NCBI RefSeq assembly: GCF_905475465.1
Contig: NC_062245.1
Location: forward strand, 372,001-436,000
DNA from: Pieris napi
Taxonomy: Eukaryota; Arthropoda; Insecta; Lepidoptera; Pieridae
DNA length: 64,000 nt
Direction of reading: 5' to 3'
The notes below the pieces were generated by a model, which was not told the DNA's origin, searched no databases, and saw nothing but the letters and a program-made list of their open reading frames with translations. Made by a program: the position numbers and the translations under genes. Positions 1 to 13,300 of this stretch are shown here, one piece after another; position 1 is the stretch's first letter, and each line of letters opens with the position of its first letter.

Positions 1-610
1 ATATGAACAGTTTTTTTTAATAACTTTCATATAGGTAACAAAGTACACTTATGAACGTCAACATAAAAGATGTTAAATTGATTCTAAATTTACTTTTACT
101 ATCAGTTCGCGTCAAGGGCGCAGAGCAGGCATGAAGAACTGGCAAGAAACTCTCCGCCACTCTTTTTAATCGCCAAGTTTTGAGTCATACAAATTGTTTT
201 TAAGGCAGCCATAAATATTTGAACTGGAGCAAAACAATCTCAAGGATCAGGATATAAAAAGCTTTATTGATTAATTTACGTTTAACTAGAGTTTTGAATT
301 TATTCAGTGATAATTCTCTAATCGCTTGGGGTTTTGTTGTAAAAATGAATACACTGTCCATAGAAGGAGTGGTTATTATTAAATTGTCTTTGGTTATCGA
401 TGAACGCATATGCCGCATTACCATTTTGGGTTCGATTACCAACGAAACAATAATTGTCTTGAGTTGGTCGGTAATAAGTTATAATGAAATTATCTGAATT
501 TCGGTCATTATATAATATTCCAACTTGATATGTACAAGAAACCGTTAGTATATATAAATCATTTTCTAGTGTTAAAATATGAGTAATACAAAAAGCCGTG
601 ACCAAAATAT
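1..610 (-). repeat. LINE 3'-end fragment (minus orientation)
   Basis: On the minus strand, around 200-340, the translation reads SLNKFKTLVKRKLINKAFY, which resembles the C-terminal tail of insect CR1/Jockey-group non-LTR retrotransposon proteins. The same DNA family recurs at 63120-63480 and 11110-11330, sharing phrases such as ctccgccactctttttaatc and aagaactggcaag. The fragment is 5'-truncated with no intact frame. The right-hand limit is approximate. The exact LINE family is not recognised. Confidence 0.6.
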
Positions 611-1260
611 TCCGTCGCTAGTAAATGGGTCACTTTGTGCGATGTTTATGAAATGAGTTAACTGCAAGCGTCTATTAATAGCTAGTGGATTTATTAGTTT
701 TTCTCGCAATTAGATTGATTGCGCAGTTTCAAGGCCCAATGTGTGTGCAGTGCAGAATACTTTATAACGCCTGCTGAATTTATGTCAAAAAATTAAAAGT
801 ATTTTTAATTTTTACAACTGAGTACAACGTGACGATTTTTACTGATAGGGCCCCATCAAAAGAATTTGCCACGGGCCCCAGATGGTATAGTTACGCTACT
901 GCCACAGTGAGTAGAATTTCGATAAAATTTTAGTTTTTAACACATTGTATGAGGCAAGTCGGCATTATAGAATTTAGATTTAAAGGCTGCAAAGCCTACC
1001 GACACATGACAACAGAACAAAACCTTCAGATAATCACGTAGTAAACACATTTCTTATGTTTTCTAATATAATAATAACTTAGTGAAATTGCAAAGAAGAA
1101 ATGAGTAGTATCAACGTAAAGCTTTGTCCGTAAATGGTCTATTATGTTTGGGAACTCGCATCGTAAATAAAAGGAAGCATAAAACCTGAGATTTTTCTAG
1201 TTTCATTAAACAGAGTGTAAAGTGTAATGTAGTCTTGTGAAATTTGTGTTTGAACTAAAT
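611..1260 (+). other. Region upstream of AMP deaminase exon 1A
   Basis: This is AT-rich DNA with no coding frame I can support. It should hold the promoter and 5' leader for the distal first exon starting at 1261. I see no convincing TATA box or other core promoter element, so only the position argues for that role. Confidence 0.3.
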
Positions 1261-1333
1261 ATGTCATCTCGAGGCGTCCAAGACGGGGCTCGGTCCCCGC
1301 TCATCATCACCGACTCGTTTTTTGATGACGGAG
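1261..1333 (+). CDS. AMPD: AMP deaminase alternative first exon 1A
   Basis: Codes for 24 residues starting MSSRGVQDGARSPL and ends in a phase-1 base before the donor gtaagt. The carried G joins exon 2 (17126) to make a glycine codon followed by SESPTS. The phase equals that of the 70-base exons at 9221 and 13638, so the three are interchangeable starts. The ATG at 1261 is the first in frame; no acceptor-like sequence precedes it closely. Confidence 0.8.
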
Positions 1334-4300
1334 GTAAGTTTTACATATTATGTATATATATTTGTATGGGAAATCCTGCAACATGCAAATTACTTCTTCA
1401 GTCTTAGATGATAAATGAAATTTGTGACTAAATGCTTAAAATAAATAGAACTTCTAACATGTTACGATAGCTAATTATAACTGTTTGTAGTAATTGAAAA
1501 GGTGTTTTCATATAACTGAAAAAATAAAAATGTTAAGAATAAAAAGTTTACAAGATTCCTTCGAGCCGGATTTGAACCAGCGACCTATGGATGACAGCTT
1601 AACCTCTACAGTCCACCGCTCTACCAACTGAGCTATCGAAGGTGTGTTTAAATTGGCGAAATAATCGATACGGACATAGACTATTGTGTAATACATGTTA
1701 CGACTATGATGCTATTGATTTTATTACTACAAAATGTTAAAGTGCGTTTAGACATTTACAGCAGTGTCGTCACGATAATCGTACAGTATCAAAATTATAT
1801 TTAGTAGTCCTTTAAAAGTACGTGATTATTAAGAAACCAAATCATTATGAATTACCTGAATATCTTATTCAATTTTTCAAATTCAGACGCATTAAAAACT
1901 CACAAAAACGACATACTATATAGAATTATTAAGTGGATTTATTCATCACATTTCTGTATATACGGTGAAAAGTTATTTTGTTGTCCATTTATAAATAATA
2001 TTTACTGTTTGAAGGAAGTAATAAATCGTCTATCATCTGTGGTATGATTTAGTCGAGATAAAAATTCCACGTTGATGGAAAGATACATACGGAATAATAG
2101 TCTCTATTGAATATTGTTACATTTACATAGCCATTGTTTACATTCGACGGGTCACCGCTCACTATCGCGAGCCATAGCGCCTAGGGCTGTCATTTTTTTG
2201 GAATACAGCAAACCATAAGCTATTCGAATAGAAAATTAAATTATAGATTTTAAAATTAGAATTCTAAACTATCGTTTTTGCTCTATCTGTGAAATATTCT
2301 GAAAAGTGTTGTCATCTACGCCATATGCTTGACAATTCCGAAACTGGATTTTACGTTATTCATTGATTTGTAATAAATTGAGAATAAAAACTCTGTTATT
2401 TTACTTACAGGTTATTTACAAAAAGCGTACTAATTTTATACATGTTTTTGTCAGAAACGCAGTTATGTGAAGAACCGGTTCTTGTAGTATAGATATTTTA
2501 CATTATTAGTACGAATAAATAAATTGCGTCTGAACAATGCCAGCCAATTTGCAAGGATAAACAACATAAATTATATTTAATAGGCAATCCTTGTACAGAT
2601 TTCGCTGGCTTGTTGGCAAGTTAGCCAGACATGTAACTGGTTTTTGTCGTACTTGTTATTTTACATTCAGTTGAAAGCATTTTTGGGGTTCAAGACTCGT
2701 TGCGACACTCATTATACACCGGTAAGTGCCCTATCTTGTAACTGCCGTGGAGTGCTTGTGGATAGAAATATCAGTTAGCTCGCGAATGTGTAGTCGCCTT
2801 AATTATCTAATACCTACTGATTATTAAACGTTTAAAATTTTTGTAGATTTCTTGGTTATAAATGTTCGAAGTTGAATAAGGTTTAATCAAAATGTTTACT
2901 CTAAAACTTATATTTAAAAATTTAATTCATAGAATTCGGATTGACTGAGTAAGTTCACCTATTTTCAATGGCCTTTTCATAAAGGCCGATTTACATTATC
3001 TTAGTGTTTAGGAGAGTGCTTTAGGATAGTACTTTAGTTGAAACATGTAAACGCTACTTGCTTTAGTAAACGCTACGCTAAAGAACTTGCCTTTCAAGCT
3101 GTACTAAAGCACTCTCCTAAACACTAAGATAATGTAAATCGGCCTTAATAATAACTTACCAGTGGTAACCCTATAGATTCGAATTCTTTGGATGTAGTTT
3201 ACATACTAAACAGTGATCTAAAGCGATTCAGTTATTTCGTGGACGCGGCGAACAGCGGACGCGACGCGGTATAGAATTTTTGTTCAATGTGATGTCAGAA
3301 CAGCTGTGTAGTGTTCTATTATATTCTTATAACATATTTTATTAAGTTGGTAATACAAAAATGCTAGTTTCGGATACTGTGTAGTTTCTAATCGAAAGTT
3401 GAAAGGCACTTAATAGGTTGTTTGAAAAACGTGGCATAGTTTTCAAATGTCATTAAAAATCAATAGTTTAGTTATATACAGAAGTATATACTTTTGTTAG
3501 TATAGGCAAGGGCTTGTAATTAACGATGTTTTTTCTAGAATTTAAAAAATATTGAAAAAAAAATGAATGACGTGTTTTTGCAAAATTCTTAGCTATTGTG
3601 ACAAATATTGAAGTGGTGACGTAGATGTGGAGAATAATAACTTTAAATAGACAATTGATACGTTTAATAATAATGGTAGAAATTTAACTAGCTTGTGTGA
3701 AATAGCGTGAAAATACGTTCATATGGTACACAAAAAATATTAATTAACTAGATACAAGATTAAATACGTAGGCAACTTTTGATCAATAGAGGACGATGAA
3801 AACTTAAAAAATCTATAAAACATATACACAAGTATAATTAACGTATACACATTTTTTTTTTTAATTTGATAAAAGGTTAATAATATATACAAGTAATTGT
3901 GTGACGTTCTTTCAAAATTTCGATTAACATTTATGTAGGGAAATCATCGTAAAGGCTTATGAAAATATGGGCTTGTTCTTAAACATACAAGTATTTAGTC
4001 AGGTGAAGTAAATAATTCAAGAATTATTCCACTTTTTGTCAGTTGTGCAATAGCCTTCAACGCAACATGATAGCAACTTTTTGCATTGTCTACATAAATT
4101 ACTAAACGATTAGACGATACATGTAATATTTCTAATTAATTAACCTTCACAAAATAGGACGTTTCAACATAAAGGTGCGCTTACACGGGCAATTAAAATT
4201 GCTCAATTCCAGTCAATACTCGTCAATTATGACGTCACGACTACATCAAGCAATTTACGGCAACGGCAACAAGCATCAATACTGCGCAATACAATATTGA

Positions 4301-7300
4301 GCGATATGGCACAACTTCATCAACTAGGCAATACTGTCATACACGAGCATTTCCGTATTCGCTCGCTATGGACGACATTCTTCTTGCTGCGGCGGCTTGT
4401 TGCGCTTTTTTTATTATTTATCAAAAACAAAAAAGAAAGAAAAGGAATAGGCGTCTGGTGCGTCAAATCTGGGTGCGATCGTTTTTGGCAAAGAGGCCGC
4501 AATTTTCATTGTGAAAATAAATTAAACAATTAAAGAAAAAAATAATTTATTAATTACATTTTTAATTTATTATTTTTTTAATTTTTCTTTAATTCTTTAA
4601 TTTAATTGTTTTTTTTTCAAGAATTAGATAATATATTATTCAAAAACTTTACTAGAATGTCACGAACATACTTTGAATTACTTTTGAATAAAGTAATTAG
4701 AAATTATTATTATTTAGACCTCTCGCTGTCCCCGCGGAAGCAAGACGGCAAGCCGCAAAACAAACAAGTGCGAATGAGACATATACAAAAATTGCTAGGA
4801 ATTTCCAAGTCCATTGGATATTCGTCAATTCGAATCTGCGACATTGAGCGATATGAAATATCTGGAGCAATTAGAAGCAATATCGCCGAAATAATTTATT
4901 GAAATTTATTGAATTCATTGAAATTGCTCCATTAATTGCTCCAGATCGGTCCATTCGTATCGCCGAGCAATTATTGCCCTCGTGTAAGCGCACCATAACA
5001 TATCCTTACAAATATTATTGCTATCAAAATTAAACTGTCAGCAATATGTTTATTTACCTTATATATATTTGTATCTTATCGTTTAAATGTATAGCTAATT
5101 ACTTGGAATATAATTGGAACGCGAAACAAAGTTAACTGAGATATGAAGAATCGTAAATTGAGTCAATACTTCGATAGGGTATCTTATCGTTTTGTATGGA
5201 TAACCTCAGGCTTGGTGTATTGAATAATAAAATGTTGCATCATTGCTGACACCGTTCGCGTGGCACGTTTCAAGTTCATTGAAAGTTAAGGGATTCAAAA
5301 CACGAGTTTAGTCTCAAGATCTATATGTCTTGGGAATTACTTATATAAATATGTATAGTACGTTGCGTATTTATAATATATGCGTTCAAAAATAGGAGGT
5401 TATTTGATATTGGAAATGAGGATCTATTTAGGCATTCAGTTTGTCCAAAAATTTCGGTTGATAATTCTTGTTATATATCTTCAATATCGGTTTAAAAGTT
5501 AAGATATAGATCCACTAATTTCTGGAAGCATATGTAGGTAAATCATTTTTTTAAAGCCGTGGCCATAATGCCTTCAGCGCCCGACTTTCATCAGTGAGGT
5601 CGTAGGTTCCATCCCCGGCTGTGCACTTTCTTTCAATGTGCGCATTTAACAATACTCAAACGGTGAAAACATTGCATCGTGAGGAAACCGGCTTGCCTTA
5701 GACCCAAAAAGTCGACGGCGTGTGTCAGGCACGGGAGGCTGATACTCGCCTAAATTGACAAATGATCATGAAACAGATACAGAAATCTGAGACCTAAAAA
5801 TGTTGTAGCACCACTGCTTAATTTTTTAAATTACTTTTATAATACATAATCGAAATAATTAATGAAATATACAACGATATATCAAGTTTTACAGTACACT
5901 TTTAATTTGGTAGAATACCGAGTAAAAAGCAATGTTAATCATCCTGTTTGCAAACCAGTTAAAACTTTCTCATCATGTTGTTCGTACTTTCCTTTTCATC
6001 TGTTTACATTTAAAACATGAGTAATTAGTGTGGCTTTTCTAGTCAAGTCGTATATTTAATATACCTATAGATAAAATAAGTAAGTAAATAAGGCTACAAT
6101 GTTTTTTTAAGTGAAACTTCTTTACCAAGCGTTTGCAAGAAGAGTGAAGTTGAAAGTTTGCAGCGTTTTGTTGAAGGGAGAGAGCGATTGAGACTTGAGA
6201 GCGATTAAGAGAGAGTGAGATTGGCGAATTACCTTATAGAAATTATATTTTTAAAATTAAATTTCGTAAAGAGAATTTATGATATATTAGTATTTTATAT
6301 TTTGATGCAAAATAATTTATTGAAATCTCAAATGACGAATTGAAAATTCAAATGCCACGTGTTTTTATTATCGAAGAAATAAATTTGAAAAAATAAATAA
6401 ATAATTTGTATTAATTTTTGACACTTAATATTTTTATGACAATTAAATTCCTAACATATCTTCCTTTTTCACTCCTTTTAAGCCTCAGAAATCTAAAGTG
6501 TTAGATTTGTGTCAAACACTTTAGATTTCTAGGCTAGAGTAACAAGAGTTGAAAATTAGTTTTCCAAAGAAGTTTCACTTCTGACATTTGTACGCACGCA
6601 CTTTTTCTTTAATAGCCAAAACGTTTCCCAGATACGTACGCTTTCATAAATACGCAGAGGGCGTACAAAAATAATCATATATGATTTTCATTCCTTTGAA
6701 GTTTAAACCAATCAATCAATAGTAATATACATTTCTTATACAAGCCTCATTCAAATTTCATATTTTGGAAATAAAATATTTGTAAAACATTTACATATTT
6801 TTATAATCTCTATATATGTATATAAAATTCTCGTGTCACAATGTTCGTTCCCATACTCCTCCGACACGGCTTGACCGATTCTTATGAATTTTATGCATAT
6901 TCAGTAAGTCTGAGAAGCGACTACTCTCTAGCATTCAAACCCTTAAGTGATAAGGGGTCCGGCCCAAAAAAAAAAATGTTTTTTTTTTTGATTTTTTGTG
7001 ATACAACATACAAAAATACCAGTTTCCAGATCAACGCATATTGTTTATTAAAGCAGATAGTTATTTTGATTGATCTAAACAATGTTTCTTAGAAATAGCA
7101 TACGAGTAGATACATGGCAAAAAACCGTTTGTCGGATCAGGTAGTATTATTATAGATTTGTAATCGAAAATTCGAAAGCAAAATACAATACTGTGGCTAA
7201 ATGGGTCAAAATAGGTCTATATTGACTCGCCCTATTCATAAATTTAGCTATTTTATTGAGTACAAAGCTATTGACATAAACAATAATTCATTTTGTGTAG

Positions 7301-10300
7301 GTGTGGGGGGTGGGCGTTCCTTTGTTACCAATCTCATTGTATACTTATAAATTAGTTCAATAATCTTTATATAAAGCATTATTTACACAATGTACTTTTA
7401 TATTTATAGAAGTAACTATAACCGTTTGTCTGGCCGAGCTACGCTCGCCAAACCAGCCCGAGCTAAAGTAAAGGCTAAAAAAGCGAGATTCCATTAAAAA
7501 AAAAATATAACCGTTTGTATAATTTTTAAACAAAACGTTTGACGTAATCGGAATTCTTAAGGAGAAGCCCTGCAAAAAATTGCTGGTACGAATAAAATGT
7601 AGTATTAGTTTAGGTTGTAACTTCTAGAAGATTCTTAGACATGCGTCATACGTATGTAAACGTTGTGTATTATCATGTAATACAATATTTGCGTGGGAGC
7701 CGGGAGACTCACACTAATCATTTTTATATCGTCTTGGTGGTCCATACATTTGAGTAGTTGATCAAAATTAAATACTTCTTACAAAAATTTTGCTTTTACT
7801 AACAAACTTTCTACAATTTAAGATATTTAAAAATAAATACAAAAATCCTGGTTATTGTTAGATTTTAAACGGTTTCACTTGCGGTTTAACAAAAAAAGGT
7901 GCGTGCGTACAAAGTACACATGTCAGAAGTGAAACTTCTTTGTAAATGAATTATTACTAAGGTAAAAGCCCTCAATAGATGATTATGTACCGGTATATGA
8001 TCACTCCATGTTTTTGTATATCTATATTCACACAGTATACGTGCTAATGATTAAATAAATAAAAATTCTGCGTTTACTGCACAAGACGTTATTCGACAGA
8101 ATTGCCATCTAAAGTTCTTATATGTAACTACTAAACGAATACATCGACCAATAGCGTGTATTTTTTCTCGATCTCCCTTACTCTCTCTCTCTCAATCTTT
8201 CTCACTATAGCTCTTTTTCGCTTCTCGCTACATGGCACTGTGCGTGATGCGACGTTTGCTCTGTTTCAGTCTCTCTTTCGATCTTTCTCATTTGCTTGCT
8301 TCCCTACTCTCGCTCCATGGCTATTTGCTTCATGCTACGTTCGCCCTTTCTCATTCTCTCTCAATCGCTCTCTCCCTTTTCGCGCTGCAAACTTCGTGAC
8401 GCTAATATTATTATTGCGTTTTATCACTTATAATACCACAAGAGCTTCAAAATTATCGGGTATTTCCCGATAGGTTCGTTGCAAACAATTAATATAGTCA
8501 AATATAGACAGAATTAATATAGACAAATATAGTCGTCATGACGACTATAGTCGTTATATATTTGTTTGCAGGGAACCTTGAGGGAAATGGCCGATAATTT
8601 TGAAGCTCGTGTGGTATTCGGGGGATTATTTTTCCGACCCAAATGTCGGCCAATAGAATTGCACCATGAGACGAAATGTACAGTTAACAAATAAGAATTT
8701 CATAATGAATAAAACAACTACTTAATACTTTTCTTGAAGCAACGACCAGAGAAAATTTTCACAAAAATTTTTCAGTATAATACCATGTAGGTTGTACCAC
8801 GTGACGTCGAATGGTGCAATTCTATTGGCCGATATTTGGGTCGGAAAAATAATCCGTAAAAAAATTACCCTGATACGCCTAAAGAAGTTTCACTTCAAAA
8901 CTTCAAGTATATAGGGTTGCCTGGAAGAGACTAGGGTTGCCTGGAAGAGATATTATCGCTTATTAGCGATAAGGCCGCCCGTTGCATCCCTTATATTTTT
9001 TTTGTATTGTGTTCCATTCTTTGTTTTTTGCAACGAAGTGTAAATAAATAAATATATACAGAATTTCGAATTTGGTTAAGAAAGAATCTTTCAAATATTA
9101 ACAAAATATCCGAAACTAGACATTTTTTATTAAAGAATATATGTTGGAAAAACTAATATCTCAGCGAACAATTTATTTTATCATGAGTGTTAATTATTAA
9201 ATAACACAAAGTGCAGTGCAATGTACAGTTTCGATAAAGATTTGTGGCACGTGTCGAGATCACAGACGGGAAGTGATCAACAGATAGAAGGTAATGAATT
9301 ACTCCGTGGTAAATATAATATTCCCATTTAAATTTTATTATATAAATTAAGCTAAATCATTAAATGAAAGATTTAATTTATAAACGTATACATCGTAGTT
9401 TTAAGGATATTTCCGAACGTTGAGCAAAAATGTTTGTTTCTGAAATTGTAAGTATAAAAATTTATCAACAAATTAGTTGTAGATTAAATACGAGAGAAAC
9501 GCAACGAATAGCTGAAGTGTTTCTATTCATGTGAAGTAGAGCAAGCGACACAAGAGATCGCCCTTGAGAGCGAGGGGAAGTGGTACTGGATGATATTGTC
9601 TGTTTCTATTATTCTTCCTTATCCACGTGACTGAATATACCAGTCACGTTACGCTAGATATACTCCTTAATTCCGAGGTCCCGAAAGCATACGGTTGTTA
9701 CCTTCTGGGCACTGAAAAAAATATTTAAAATGTCACTTCATTTTCCATTCTTCTACAATAAAATACGAATGATTTAATTATGCCAACTTTGATTTTGTCC
9801 CTTTGGAGTAGAGACTCTTGGGCCGTGGGGTTTAAGCACTTGAATAGAGCCGGTGACCCCAGAGCTGGTGCTTATTCTTGCCACAGGACCATACTTTTTA
9901 AATTTAATTTTTTATTTTTTATTTATCAATATCGATTTTTAATTATTCTTACGCTTTTGAGTTATAAATATGAAATTTTGGATTTTTGTTCTAACTTTGT
10001 GAGTATGTTTTCTTTAATTATTATTTTAAGGTTTAGTTTTATTTTGTTGTGCTATTTGAAATGTTTTTTTAGATTTGGGCAACATCGTCAAATTACGTAT
10101 TATAAGTTAATTATAAGATTTAGTTTAGTATATTAGAGTGGTGGTTCCTTTTACAAATCTTGCTAATTTTGTTTTATTTACAAGAAAAACCTATAACACT
10201 ATGTAGGTTATTTTTCTATCAGATTTGTTATTATCCTGTAATTTGTTATGACATAACATTATGTATATTGTAATGCTTAAGGGAGTGCAATCGACATGTT

Positions 10301-13300
10301 TGCTTGGTAGTCAATTCGAACGATTTCGAATGTCGCTTCTAAAGAGTGAAAAATCAGAGAGAAAACTATTATAGCTTATAAAATATACTTAGTTTATGAA
10401 ATTGTTGACGTTTGTGCCCTATTTTAGAGATATGGTGGAAAGTGATTCAAATGATTTTACATTTAAAAGCAATGCAGATATTTTGCGTTGATAAGTACCT
10501 AGTGAAATCGGAATTATCCATTAGCGGAAACACTGAATGAATTCTAATGGAGGTGGCCGTGAACTTGCTCCGACCGAGATCTTTAATATAATAACCTAGA
10601 TTTGTATTCACATTTTGCAAACTTTTGCTCTGCGTTTAATTATTTGAAGTATTCCAACCCAATTTCAATTGTAAAAGTATCCGTACTTAGGTTAATAATT
10701 GGAAATACAATAGCAGGATGTTGATAAAAAATTAATCCCTCCCAATGCAAAGAACTTAGTACCTGTGTGCTGTTTAAGAACCAGCTAATGTAGCATTTAA
10801 ATCTGTTGAGCAGTTTAGATCTTAGATGCTTGCGGCGACTATATCTAATTTTACACGCAATTGTGCAGCTTATTTTTTTAAAATATACAATTTCTAGCTA
10901 ATTCCCCGACTATGTCGTCGGAGGTATTAAATAACTTACGTATATGTATTGGTATCTATTTCTTTTAACAACTTTTTACAGCAAATTCCAGAAAGAGGCC
11001 TCTTAACCTATTGTTGAACATTATTTCTTTTAAGTTCGTCTGTCTTTGTGTAGCCTATTGCAACTATAAGATAATTTAACATCGCATACGTAGCTTATCA
11101 GTATGTTTTAAGCAAATTCAAATTCAAAAACCATTTATTCATATAGGTAACACAATGTACACTTATGAACGTCAAAAAAGAAATACATATATATATGAAA
11201 TGCTTCTTATTTTACATTTACTGCCAGTTCTCAAATCAACGACGTAGAACGGAAGAGAAGAACTGGCAATAAACTCTCCGCCACTCCGTTTGTAAGGAGC
11301 TGCAACCATTACACCATGTTCCACATGACATCTTAAGTAATTAATAATAATAAAATAAATTAAAAACATTTGATTAATTGATTTGTCCTCTATCGGCAGG
11401 AGGCATGGTGAAATAGTACTCCTACTTACATTCTCGTGGGAAAAACACGCAAACATTCATGCAAAAAAATCTTTAGTGTAAAAATTTAATTCTCGGCTTT
11501 AACTATTAAAATGCAACGAGAACGACCTAAAAGCTTACTCGTGGAGATGACGCATCACAAATTCAAGCCGGCCTTGGGCCTTGGCATTCTGTACTTGTGA
11601 CCCGTATTGCGATCAGCTGTTTTAAATAATTTCTATCGTTTTATTTTGTAAGTTGATAAATGTAAATAATATCTAAGTTTGTTTTTTCTAATATAAATAT
11701 AGGTTTTAAGAAGATTTTAAAGTCGGTTAAAAATTTAAAATTGTGTCTGTTTCAAATAAAAATTGTATAAAAAAAAGTAACTGTGAAAACGAAGTCAAAA
11801 TAATTGTAATAAAAACAATTTGATGATATCCTGTGACCCCAGAGCTGTTGTTTTCCTCGCTCAACGAATAAATATCGCAATACAGCGAGGAAATTCTGCC
11901 AGCGTTAAAGTTACGTTGCCACAGGGACCAAACATTTTATATTTGTTTTAAATTCCTTTTTATTAATTTTTAATTATTTTATTAATACTATGTAGCTCAA
12001 GAAAATTTTAAAATAAAGAAATACAGTAATATATACATTATACATAAATACGAGTATAATAAGTGATATCAAAATGTATGACATAGGTTTGTATTGTATT
12101 TGTTTGTTGTTGTTTGCTTGTTTATTGGTTACTATTATATTCTTGTTTCATATAGAATTCATTTTAAGTCCTGGAAAGTCCTAAAGTATTTATGTAACTA
12201 TGTATTTAGATATTCCAAAGTTACATTGTAAATGTAAAGCAAAATAAAAAACCTTGATATTCTTAATTAAATTACGTAAGCTATGGATAATCTTTTTATG
12301 GTTGTATTAAATCCGCAATGTTCGACTGTTTGTTATTATTACGTTGTCTAAAGAAATTTACTGGTCTATTAAAAACCTGTTCTTTTAACAAAAAGATTTT
12401 ACCAAACTGTTTAATTATTGCATATCACTTATTATTTATGTATTTATTAAAGTTCACCAAATCTTACTTAATTCTATATCTACAGTATATGTTAAAAGCT
12501 ATCTTTTCTAAAGTATATGACAATTATGGTAACCATAAATGTTACAAAAAATTAAAATTACAATAACAAAAAAAACTAGTAATTTTTTACAAAAAATCAC
12601 TAGCAAAACAGCGGATTAGGTATCAGATAGGCACTTATGACTTAACAATTCTTTCTTTTTAAATTGATCACCACACTACCGAATATGTCAAGCTCTGGAT
12701 AAGAAGTGTTAAGTCCGTTATATTTGCAAAGAATTCGAAAGGTAGGTACCTGAACTCCTTTGGAAATACAGACGGAATTTGGACTTTTTTTTAATTTTTT
12801 TAACCTTGGCAATGAAGAAGGGACGACAATGTTAATGTTCTGTAAGAGGTCACTGTTCTGATGACCATTTAACAATTTGTATAAGAGAAGATGTATATGT
12901 TATGATAATAAATAACGCCGGGCTCAACAAAGTAAGGACCCGCGCGCCGTGCTCTTAAATGACCAAACTAGAATTAGATTTTGAAAAGTTGATAGATATT
13001 AAATCATACTACAGATGTTACAGAGAATGCTTTAATATAGCTCAGTAGATCACAATTTAAGATTTGTCTGTTATTACAGGTAGTGACAGAATTGCCATCT
13101 AAAGTTCTAATATGTAACTACTAAACGAATACATCAACCAATAGCGTGTATTTTTTCTCGATTTCCCTTACTCTCGATCTTTCTCACTATAGCTCTCTCC
13201 CACTTCTTGCTCCATGGCACTGTGCGTGATGCGACGTTTGCTCTATCTCACTCTCTCTCTCGATCTTTCTCACTCGCTTGCCCCCTACTCTCGCTCCATG

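Larger units (their letters stand above)
8095..13084 (+). repeat. Tandem duplication, unit 1 (with alternative first exon)
   Basis: Collinear with 13085-17130. Shared landmarks include gacagaattgccatctaaag at the starts, the 70-base first exon at 9221, the run around 9540-9680, the block around 10500-10920, and the acceptor ttattacag at the end. The unit is longer than unit 2 by about 0.9 kb because of private insertions: a MITE pair at 8420-8855, AT-rich DNA around 9900-10350, and a LINE tail at 11110-11330. Base differences in aligned parts are a few percent. Confidence 0.9.

Noticed and set aside
1508..1696. 62-codon minus-strand frame
   Set aside because: It overlaps the tRNA-Tyr gene and reflects its sequence, not a protein.
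9780..10136. 118-codon plus-strand frame within duplication unit 1
   Set aside because: Its distal part is AT-rich insertion DNA absent from unit 2, rich in Phe/Ile/Leu codons expected from base composition, with no family resemblance.
12642..12875. 77-codon minus-strand frame, with a partner at 16680-16913
   Set aside because: The two resemble each other only because the block is duplicated; they differ by compensating frameshifts, and I recognise no family.
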